Position numbers and translations under genes: made by a program | Shown here: piece after piece, positions 47,071 to 56,905 of the stretch | Numbering within the stretch: position 1 is the first letter of the stretch | How the letters are laid out: each line of letters opens with the position of its first letter | Notes under the pieces: generated by a model | The model's database searches: none | Told to the model about the DNA's origin: nothing | Seen by the model: only the letters and a program-made list of their open reading frames with translations | NCBI GenBank assembly: GCA_023078685.1 | Contig: JALGAS010000002.1 | Span: 1,736,001-1,800,000 of the forward strand | Direction: 5' to 3' | Length of the DNA: 64,000 bases | From: Neopestalotiopsis rosae | Lineage: Eukaryota; Ascomycota; Sordariomycetes; Amphisphaeriales; Sporocadaceae

Positions 47071-48260
47071 TTTCGATTGTTCGACGCCGGAAGACGACAG
47101 TCGCTTGTTCGCTTTTCTTCTTTTTCTGGGTAGGAAGTAAATGTTAATGTTTATTCAACGAATTTTTCGGGTGTCCTTCTCCTCCTTTTCGGGGGAAAAG
47201 TAGCCAAGCACGCTGAGGTAGGCCTTGTTACTCGCAAGATACTTTGAGAGTAGAACGGCACCTTGGAGGAAGCGTAAGCATAGACCCCAGGATTGAATGT
47301 TTCCAGCTACTGGCAGTGAAATTCGTACTTAGTGATCTCAATGAGGCTTTGCTGTGCTACGAGGTTAAGCTGGTTTTGTGAGGCGCGGATGATCACTCAA
47401 CCGTGTGGTAATTCAAAAGCCTGATTGGCTGTTGGTAATGACAGATAACATGAGTGGCTAATTCCGGAGATTTTGGTCCGATGGCAAGTTACTGCAGGGA
47501 AACGACCATGACCCCGTTCTGATAAGGCTCGGCTCGTCTAAGCGATCGCTAAATGTGCATGATTGAACGCCGCAGAGGGACGCAACATCCTGCAGATCCG
47601 GCCTACCCCTAAGACTTTTACACCTAGTTAGGTATGCAGGTAGTCAATACCTAGTACAGGTTGATAATCAACCTTATGCGGGGTTTCACTGATCTTATTT
47701 CCGGGCTTTCCTTGTCTTCCTTGGTCAGCTGTGTCTCCACTATTGAGCATTGCATATGGAAGAATTCAACTTGAATACCTCTTTCTCGAGCGACATGGAG
47801 GGTAGCCTGGTAACCTCGAACGAGTTAAATCCTGATCTGCACTGACATGAACACGATAGGAAAGCGGCAAGACAATACCAATTTACCTACCCAGGCGGAT
47901 TCCTGTTATGCTAGGTTTTGGAAGTGCAACCAAATTGACTATGAGCCGCATCACACTCATATTCACTGCTATCCAGTGAAGAGAGTCTATTGAATCTTAT
48001 GCTATTGATCAATGCATTCCCAACTCTCGAGACTCGTTATTTGGTTTATTTCGATTTTATGCATAACTGGATAATTTTGAACATGGTACGCTTTGGCAAG
48101 AATAGAACATAAATCTGGTTCAGGCCCATTTTTCATTTGTGCCTTGACTGTAAAATATAGTGTAGAGTGTAATTGTGGCGTTCAGTTTCTGTCAAAGGAC
48201 GCTTTGTTTATGCAGGAAGGGTGGATATATCCAAGTCTTGCGACTGCAAGCTGTGCAAAT
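47071..48260. other. Intergenic region upstream of the MFS gene
   Basis: It holds the MFS promoter with the candidate motif at 47462-47474, and the 3' flank of the alpha-oxoamine synthase gene. Both genes are on the minus strand. No gene seen. Confidence 0.5.
47462..47474 (-). promoter_or_regulatory. Candidate cluster motif AAAATCTCCGGAA (MFS side)
   Basis: Reverse-strand copy of the 13-mer found upstream of the SDR (42598-42610), about 0.4 kb upstream of the MFS start. Confidence 0.4.
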
Positions 48261-49958
48261 TTAAGGTCGTTCAAGATCTGCCTGCATAGCGTAGACCTGG
48301 CGCGCGGCACTGGGCAGCTGGTTCTCGGATTTTCCAGCCTCTATATCCAACATTTCTCCAGCCCAGTCGCAGACGCATTTGACGAGCTTATCGATTTGTT
48401 CTTTGCCATTGTGAGCATGGAAAACAAGCCTCACGCGGGTAGTTCCCTTGGGGACGATCGGAAAAGACACGTTGTAAGCCTGTATGTCGTTTAGGATGAG
48501 ATGGAAGAACAGGTACTGCTCGTACTTGTTCTTCGTACGAAGAGGAACAATGTGTGAGTGTACCGGCCGGGACTCCCAGTCCTCCAACAGCGGAGACCAC
48601 ACGATACCCTCGTCCGAAGCATCCTGCCAGTTGGGCTCAGCCTCGAGGGTCTTGAAGAAGTACTTCATGTTGACCTGGAGCTGGTCTTGAATCTGAGAAA
48701 ATAAATGACCGTGTCAGTCAAATTCCAGACTAAGAGTGAGTGAGTTTACATACTTCTTTTGTTACACCACTCTGCAGAAGTTGGAATCCAGCTCGGATCG
48801 CTGCCACCATGGCAAAAGATGGAGCGCCACTGTACACAGCGAAGCGGACTTGATTGATAATCACTCGGCGAATGGTCTTGTTACACATGATCACTCCTTC
48901 AACAGATTCTGATCAGCAAACCCGGTCTTTGATTTGTCGTATGCACTTCGGATCTCAACTTACCCCCTGTCGATGCGATAGCTTTGCTGCACATGTGAAT
49001 TCGAATGGCAATCTCCTTTTCTAGACCTAGCAAGGCCACAAGACCACGTCCCTGAGGTCCAATGACACCAGTAGAATGAGCCTCATCAATGACAAATTGC
49101 GCATTCCCGAGAGGAAAGACCTCCTTGGCGACCCCGACGCATTCCCTCAGGGGACAAATGTCGCCATTCACTCAAATGATCAACTATTAGCTTCGAGTAC
49201 GGTGGTAGGTTCGGAGTATAGATAAGGAATTCACTTACTGCTATAGATTGATTCCACACAGATGAGCACAGACTTTGTTCCCGCAGAAAAACCAGAGTCC
49301 AGCTCCTTGAGCGACTGCAAGACTTCACGAAGATCATCAGGGTCGTTGTGCTTGAAAGAAATCTTGTGAGCTGCCATGCTAAGCTTGAGTCCGTCATGTG
49401 TGGATGCATGAACCAGCTCATCATAAACAACTGCGTCTCCGGGTCTCCTATGAGAAAGAATCACGATGAGTCACACCTTCGCCCGAGTATAAATAAGAAG
49501 GGCCACGAATCAACATACGGAACTGATGCGACGATTCCTACATTGCAGAAAAAGCCAGAGTGCCCAATGTAAGCCGTTTCAGCGCCATGGAAGTCTGCTA
49601 TCTCCTTCTCCACCTGAATCAGATAGTCGTAATTCCCATATTGAACACGAGATCCGGCAGCGCTGAGCTGATAGTCGGAGTGATTCTCGAGCTCTTTCAG
49701 GAATGCGTCACGGACGAGCCCGGAACGATTCAGGGAAAGGAAATCGCTGCTGGTCAAGTCGATGATACTTTTCGGCCAGCGGGGCTTTGCGGTCATGAGA
49801 TTATGGCCTTCTCGTTGCGCATCCAAAGTCCGCTCAATATTGCGGAAGAAGGCAGGCTGATCTTTCATTGCCTGTGCTTGTGGAATATGCTCGCGCAGCC
49901 AGTTCTTGATCATTCTCTCAGAGTAGCCATCGGAAGAGTGTTCTCCGTTGAAAGACAT
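48261..49958 (-). CDS. PLP-dependent alpha-oxoamine synthase (class II aminotransferase fold)
   Basis: Five exons: 49958-49519, 49447-49239, 49170-48964, 48896-48754 and 48692-48261; 476 residues, all phases consistent. The family (serine palmitoyltransferase, AONS, ALAS; Fum8 and SphB in fungal clusters) condenses an acyl thioester with an amino acid, losing CO2, to give an alpha-amino ketone. Seen: AAGSRVQYGNYD near residue 105 (substrate loop), the PLP-binding VIDEAHSTGVIGPQGRG at about 240-256 with Asp and His, and the Schiff-base Lys in MCSKAIASTGG at about 278. The C-terminal domain contains FPIVPKGTTRVRL, with the Arg that binds the carboxylate. No membrane segment is evident. It is divergent from the PKS 991 bp away, which implies co-regulation. 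With a PKS lacking a release domain, it is the likely chain-releasing enzyme. Its own reading frame is undamaged although the PKS is broken. Confidence 0.9.
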
Positions 49959-50949
49959 GTTTCAAATTGACAATCGGATGTTTCTAGGGGGAAATATGAA
50001 GTTTGACTCTGTGAGAAGTATGAGAGAAGATGGTTGGGGATTTCAGACCTTGCAAATACAGCCAGATATATACGTCGAAGCAAAGGTTTTAAAACATACC
50101 CTATCAAGGTCGTCCCCATAATAGCAATCCTTTCCTCACTCCCCGAGCCTCTGGATCAGTGATATATTTTTATTCAATCATTCCTTCTTTCTGCGCAAAC
50201 AGCGGTTATACAAAATTCGAAAATGTTGTGAAATCAAGAAAGGCCCAATCTAGAATCAAATTTCCGTGGCTTAAACCCCTGTTACTCATTTATTGTGGCC
50301 TCGAAACACGGATGCATAATAACGCATGCAAAGTACTGAAATGTCATCACCTTCCTTGCTTCTTATATATGCATATTACCCTTGCAGCTTGCCAATAAAT
50401 ATTGGAAAGATATTCCTATACTTCTATTTATATTGTTGATGGATCCACACTTTAGAGTAATTGATCCCACCCCCTTTGAGGCTGCTGATCCTATATAATA
50501 CAACTTTGTTGTATTGTACTTATAACGTGGTCCTGATACTCACTTTCAGTTTCAGGAAGTTGAAGCAGCTTTGAATAAGCATTAGCTGCAGCTGGATACT
50601 GCGTTCTAGACTCAGCCAGCTTGCAAGACTTATCGTATGAGATCGATGGACTGCGGGGAGGCAGCCGCGGATGTCATCCGTTCATGAGTTTTACTTGCCG
50701 CTTTCAGAAGTCACGTTGATTGGGAAGCGTCTAGTAAGAATTATTGCGCATGCCACGGTCTTGGACTTGTTGTTTATTTGGGTTGCAGTAAAGGAAGTCT
50801 CATAAGGGTTTTGCGGCGCAGAGAATTAACTCATTCGATTTATAAAGAGCCTGGTATCCAAATTTGCGATGAGTTCGAAATTATTTCAATATTCTTACAT
50901 TACTTTTCAATCTCAATATTTCTTCACTTTGAACTTTCCCGTCTACAAT
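49959..50949. promoter_or_regulatory. Divergent promoter region, alpha-oxoamine synthase / PKS
   Basis: It separates the starts of the synthase (-) and the PKS (+). It contains a perfect hairpin (AATACAAC-TTT-GTTGTATT, 50497-50515). No copy of the 13-base motif found near the SDR and MFS genes was seen here. Confidence 0.5.
50497..50515. repeat. Perfect 8-bp inverted repeat in the divergent promoter
   Basis: AATACAAC and GTTGTATT flank a 3-base loop. It could be a dimeric factor site; its role is unknown. Confidence 0.5.
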
Positions 50950-51066
50950 ATGGCTACTTTAGCTTACCGTCCCCCAGAAGTCGCTTCCGTTTGGCTAAGC
51001 AATATTAACGACGAGAATGGTTACGCCAGCGGCACTTAAGAGGGATTCCATTATATTTCTTAAAGC

Positions 51067-51106
51067 GCCGACGGTGCCAACGGTGCCAACGGCGCCAACG
51101 GCGCCA
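51067..51106 (+). repeat. 9-bp tandem repeat near the PKS N-terminus
   Basis: About four copies of GGTGCCAAC/GGCGCCAAC encode Gly-Ala-Asn repeats just before the KS domain. The repeat keeps CpA dinucleotides although stops from CpA loss lie on both sides. Confidence 0.65.
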
Positions 51107-54100
51107 TTATCCTTGATGAAATTGGCCCCAATAGTCCCAACGTTAACGTCCTACTGAATGAGCCAGCTCATAGCATGGCTTAGCAGGGGACAAAGGTGGG
51201 AGCAGTTTTCACTCCTATGGCAATTTGCGGCATGGCCTGTCGGGTCCCAGGAGGTGTTACCAATCCATAAGAGTTGTATGATTTCCTTTTCGCTGGCGGT
51301 GACGCACGCATGAAAGTTCCAGAGAGCCGTTACAAAATTTCAACGTGGTACTCGCCCGTGAAGAAGGCAGACACCATAGTGACAGAGCACGCCTATTTTC
51401 TCGACGATGACTTGGCCTCACTGGATACCTCCTTCTTTAGTATGCCCAAGACTGAAGTAGAGCGTTTGGACCCGGTACAGCGCCTCTTTTTAGAGACGGC
51501 ACGCGAATCTCTGGACGATGCCTGTGAGGTCGGCTGGAAAGGTTAGAATATTGGCTGTTTCTGTGGCACCTATGGTCAGGATTGGTACGACGTGGTTAAT
51601 AGGGAGACACAAAAGTTCAGTGCTTACCAAGTTATCATAACTCACGATTTTATGGCTTCGGAACGTGTGTCTCACGAATTAGACTTGCGAGGGCCAAGGT
51701 AATATATATCTATTTCTCGTTTTGCATTTTTTATTATTGACTGATTGGTGGGTAGTATTATAATGCGTTCAGCTTGCTCTTTTTCCATGATTGCTCTTTA
51801 TGATGCCTGTTTGTCCGTTGCCAGAGGTGACTGCAAAGCTGCGATTGTCGGTGGAGCCAATATCGTCTTGTCTCCTGCTCACGTTACGGCCAGCTCGGAA
51901 CAGAACGTTTTCAGTCCAGACGGTTTATCCAAGATATTTTCTGCAGAGGCCAATGGCTACGTTCGAGGCGAAGCAGTCGTTTCCATTTTTATTAAGCCGC
52001 TTGATGATGCTATACGAGATGGTAATCCTATTAGGGCTGTCATTTCAGGAACATCATCCAACTTTGATGGAAAGACCAATCCTCTGGCAATGCCTAGTTC
52101 CGCGGCGCAGGAATCTTTGATTAGAAGAGCCTATGAGGTCGCAGGTATCACAGACTTTGGAAAAACTGCGTTCTTCGAATGTTATGGGACCGGCACTAAG
52201 ATTGGTGATCCGATCGAGACCAGTGCTGTCGCTTCGGTCTTTGGGAAAGATGGTGTTTATATTTCCTCAATTAAACCAAATATCGGCCACGCCGAGGGCG
52301 CTGCTGGGTTGACATCACTTGTTAAGGCTGTTGTTTCCTTGGAAAATCGCATCATCCTACCAAACATCAAATTCATAACACCCAATCCCAATATTCCTTG
52401 GGAAGAAGCCAAGCTCAGAGTTCCCGTCCAGCCAACACCATGGCCAGTCGACCGATTGGAGCGGGTTTCTATTAACTCATTTGGGATTGGAGGATCGAAT
52501 GGCCACGTGATCCTAGAGTCTGCTGCCAGCTTTAACGTCGTTGGCAAAACCGACCAACCCAAATCCTCCTCGGATATGCCAAAGCTATTAGTGCTCTCCG
52601 CCAATACGCAGTATTCGCTTCAGGAACTGATTCGTAAATACTAGAGTTTTATAGAGAAAAGCCCAGAGCGCCTTTCAGATATTGCCTATATACTAGCTAC
52701 TAAGAGAGAGCATTTTCCCTTTAGGGCGTTTATGATAGCTTTTTAATATGGTTTAGGCATGCCCGTTAGCATAGTGGGTGCCAGTCCCAAGGACCCGACG
52801 CTAGTTATGGTATTTACCGGTTAAGGCGCGCAATGGCCACAGATGGGTCGAGAATTACTTCGAAAAAATCCTTTGTTTCGTGAGACAATCAAAACTATGG
52901 ATAGGGCTTTGCAGTCTCTGGGTGCAGCCGCTCCAGAGTGGAGCATAGAAGAAGAGCTCCTTAAGCCTGCGCGAACTAGTCGCGTGAATGAAGCCGAGTT
53001 CTCTTAGCCACTTTGTACAGCAATATAGATCGGCCTGGTAAATGTCCTTGCAGCGGCTGGGATAAGGCCAGCAGCCGTGTTGGGGCACTCGTCTGGCGAA
53101 ATTGGTGCGGCCTATATAGCTGGTGCTCTCTTAGAGAGCGAGGCCATTATTGTTGCCTTCCTCCGTGGATCTGTTTCTAAGCTGCAAACCAAGCGTGGGA
53201 GCATGGCAGCTGTTGGTCTAAGCTGGGATTGCGCTTCCAAATACTTGGTCGACGGTGTCGTTATTGCCTGTGAGAATTCACATAACGGAGTCACCCTTTC
53301 TGGAGATGCGGATAAGTTGGAAGGGGTCATTGCAGCTATCAAGAATGAAAAGCCGAATGTACTCACTACGATGCTCAAGGTTGAGAAAGCATATCACTCT
53401 CATCATATGGTCGAGGTTGGTGGGCAATACCTCAGCGCGATGACCAAGGCTGGCATTGTTAGCAGCGGAGCATCGATCCCATTCTTTTCCAGTGTTACTG
53501 GTCAGCTGCTGTTGACTTCGCAAAAGAGCCAGCTTGGACCAAGATACTGGCGGGAAAACTTGGAATGTCCAGTACGATTTAAAGACGCAGTCTGCTCCCT
53601 GTTGAGCCACCCAACCATGAAGAGTCCTGTTTTCCTGGAGGTTGGCGCGCATCCAGCACTAGCAGCTCCGCTCAGGCAAATTTTGACACGGGAATCCAGC
53701 AAAGCGCCTCACATTGCGACTTTGTCAAGACGGCAGAACGGTGTAGAGAACGTGCTTGCTGCTATAGGTAGGCTGTACACCTTAAAGGTTCCCGTCGACT
53801 TCGAAGCCATGATGCCGGAGGGCTCCAGCGTTGCGGGGCTGCCTACTTATCCCTGGGATCATCAACGAAAGTTCTGGTACGAATCTAGAGTTTCCAGAGA
53901 GTGGCGCCAGGGAGGTTATCGTTACCACGATCTCTTGGGTAGAAAAGTGCCAGAAAGCACAGACTTGGAGCCCGTCTGGAGAAACCTTCTCCACCTTGGT
54001 AATGTACCCTAGCTACCAGGTCACAAGCTGGACGGAGCCATCATTTTCCCGTTGTCAGGTTATTTGACGATGGCAGGAGAGGCTGTACAGCAAATTGATG

Positions 54101-55094
54101 GGACTCAAAACACCGTCAGCTTCCGTGAAGTGAGTACCGCCACGACACTCACCGTCAGTGAGGACAGCGATGCCCCTACAGAGTTGGTTACTGCTTTTCG
54201 TCGTGAACGCCTAACCACGTCACTGGACAGTGAGTGGTGGGAATTCAGCATTTTCTCTTATGATGGACGTTCTTGGACAAAGAACTGTACAGGAAAAGTG
54301 TGTACGCAGGCTGAGTTTCTGAAGAACTCTATTTCTCCTGCAGATCTCCCGCGGAACGTACCTGCTACAACGTGGTACGACGCAGCCCGCCGCACAGGTC
54401 TCGACTATGATGGAGAATTTCAGTGTCTGGAGAAGATAATGACATCCACTATGCAGCCGCACTCGGCCAAGGCTCGGGTGCGAGGGATCCCGAACAGCCA
54501 AGGACACGATGATATCCTTCATCCTGTCGTTATTGAATCATACTTCCAGCTTCTAGCTCTCGCGGGATGCGATGGACAAACCTATAGATACCGGCGGCTC
54601 GTACCATCTAGTGTCGAGTTTTTGTCCATGTCTCGTGCTAGTCCAAGCAGTCTCATACTGTCTGCATCGTGTCAGCAGGCCGGCGACGAATTGGTGGGCC
54701 AAGGCAGCTGCTCTGCGGGCTTACAAACCGTTCTGCAAGTGCGGGGTGCACGGATGATTCGAGATGTTCAGGCTGAACAGGACAATGATCTATCGAGCCT
54801 CCCCATCACTGCTCGGGATGAATGGGTGCCAAGCATTGATTTCGAGGATGTACGAAATCTCCTGAAGCCTGCTCGTCACCATAAATCGTATGATTCACAG
54901 CTTGAGGAGCTCACCGTACTTGCCATAGCATTCTGCAAGAAATCTATCATCGATGCAAACATCACGACAAAAGCACCTCATTTGTCAAGGTATGCAGAAT
55001 GGCTCAAGCAGCAACAACCGACCGATTTTGACTGCTTGGACTCTGGGCAGCTCAAGGAGCTAATCCAGTCCACTGCATCTGGATTCAGAGATAC

Positions 55095-55122
55095 GTATGT
55101 TGTAACTTACCAGTTGTTACAG
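55095..55122 (+). other. Frame break in the PKS: intron-like 28-base remnant
   Basis: The frame carrying the end of the DH-side linker stops at 55129, and the frame with the cMT start opens just after. Between them lies GTATGT...TTACAG, which looks like intron ends, but it is only 28 bases and its removal does not restore the frame; a loss of 26 bases would. It also contains TGTAAC and GTTACA as an inverted pair. I read it as a damaged intron or small insertion. Confidence 0.5.
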
Positions 55123-56885
55123 CAATTCTGAAAGTGGCCGAAAATATTACATCGATTTTATCGAGTGAAAGGGCGGCTTTGATGACACTCACTCCGGATG
55201 GTATATTGAGTCAATTCGAAGACTATATGAAGAAGTATGAGAATTCCGAGTTTCTCCGCCACCTTTGCCATACCAAGCCAAATCTTCAGGTACTCGAGAT
55301 AGGAGCCGGTACTGGGGCGGCAACGTCTGGTATATTGAAAATCTTGACCCATTCCCAAGGGTACCCACTTTACTCCAAGTACGTCTTCGCAGATGCATCA
55401 TCGGGGTTGGTGGATGCAGCAAAGATAACTTTCAAGGGCATCAAGAACATGGAGTTCCTCCCTTTGGACATCGGCAAGAATCTTGCAGAGTATGGCTTTG
55501 AAGATCGTGAGTTTGATCTCATTATCGCAAACGGGGTTCTCCATGAGTCCGTGTCGCTGCACAACGCACTAGCCAATATTTCCAAACTTTTGACACCTTC
55601 TGGACGCCTGCTTGCCCGAGAGCCCCTACCGGGTCTACCATGGGCTAAGTTCATTCTGGGTACCCTTCCAGGGTGGTGGGTCGGAGACGTGGACAATCGC
55701 GCTGATGAGCCATATGTCAGTCTAGCACGATGGAAAATGGAGTTCTCATCGGTCGGCCTAGATATCCAGGATGGCCCTGTGCTCGACTCGTCACAGACTA
55801 GTACAGCGAGTGCCATCATGGTGGCAAGACCCATTCAGGATAAGACCTCCTCCAAGAGTATCAGCGTCATGGGAGGTAACGAGCAACACCCACTTATCAA
55901 GGAACTAGTCACTCGAGGTTATGGGATTACTCGTTGCGATTTCGGTGAGAAGCCTATTCCAGGCCAGGATCTCGTCGTCCTCCTTGACACTGAGGCACCG
56001 TTCTTTGAAACTATGGACCAATTTAAGCTGAAGACCATGCAAGCTTTCATGGATAATCTGGACAAAACGGGCGTCTTCTGGGTGACAAAGCCATCACAAT
56101 TCAAGGTCCAGGATCCAAGATACGGATCTGTCATTGGCTTCGCGCGCACAATGAAGTCCGAGCTGGGCAAGGAATTTGCCACCTGCGAGGTGGATGACTG
56201 GGAGTCAGCTCGGGGCGTTGAGATGATTGCAAAAGTCCTTGATCGGTTTCAGCGGCGCCAGATGGATGGTGTACTCGGCCCAGACTACGAGTACGGTATT
56301 TTGGCTGGCAAAGTCTTTGTCCATCGCATATTCCCTTTCTCACTCGATCAAGACCTACAGGTCTCTAGCGCTGATAATGAAGCTGTGCTCAGTATTGGTA
56401 GTGTCGGCCGGCTGGATTCTATGGTTTGGACGCCACAGCACTTGCGAAGGCCACAGAGCGATGAGGTTGAGCTCGAAGTACATGCAGCCGGAATTAACTT
56501 CAAGGTATGTTCGAAAAGTTTTATCCTTGAGATATCTTCAAAACTGACCCAGCCGAAAGGACGTAATGATAGCCATGGGACTCTTACACGTACCTGAAAT
56601 CTCCTTTGGCTGTGAAGCAAGCGGTATAGTGCGACGCGTCGGATCGAACGTAACCAGATTCAAGCCGGGAGACAGGGTCATCTATCTCGGCTTTGACGCC
56701 CTGTCGACCGTAGTCGTTGCCTCAGAGCTATTGTTTGTGGCACTTCCAGATAACTTGAGTTTTATGAATGGTGCTGCGATGCCATTGGCATTTGCCACTG
56801 CCATACACGGATTAATGGGTCTTGGACGCCTCTCAAAGGGACAGGTCAGTACAAATGGGCCCCTTCTTATCCCTTCCGTCTCCTG

Positions 56886-56905
56886 CCCCCCCCCCCCCCC
56901 CCCCC
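56886..56905 (+). repeat. Run of 20 C in a PKS intron
   Basis: A homopolymer of 20 C, followed a few bases later by nine A, lies inside the intron 56845-56962 of the ER part. Exact length is prone to slippage and sequencing error. Confidence 0.85.

Noticed and set aside
50950..54012. Stops in the PKS as recoded or edited codons
   Set aside because: Ten of eleven need Gln and A-to-I editing could only turn TAG into Trp; other genes in the window use normal stops; and the KS active-site His is also lost.
50950..54012. Stops hidden in introns
   Set aside because: The sequence on both sides of each stop matches conserved KS, AT or DH motifs without a gap, so the stops lie in coding sequence.
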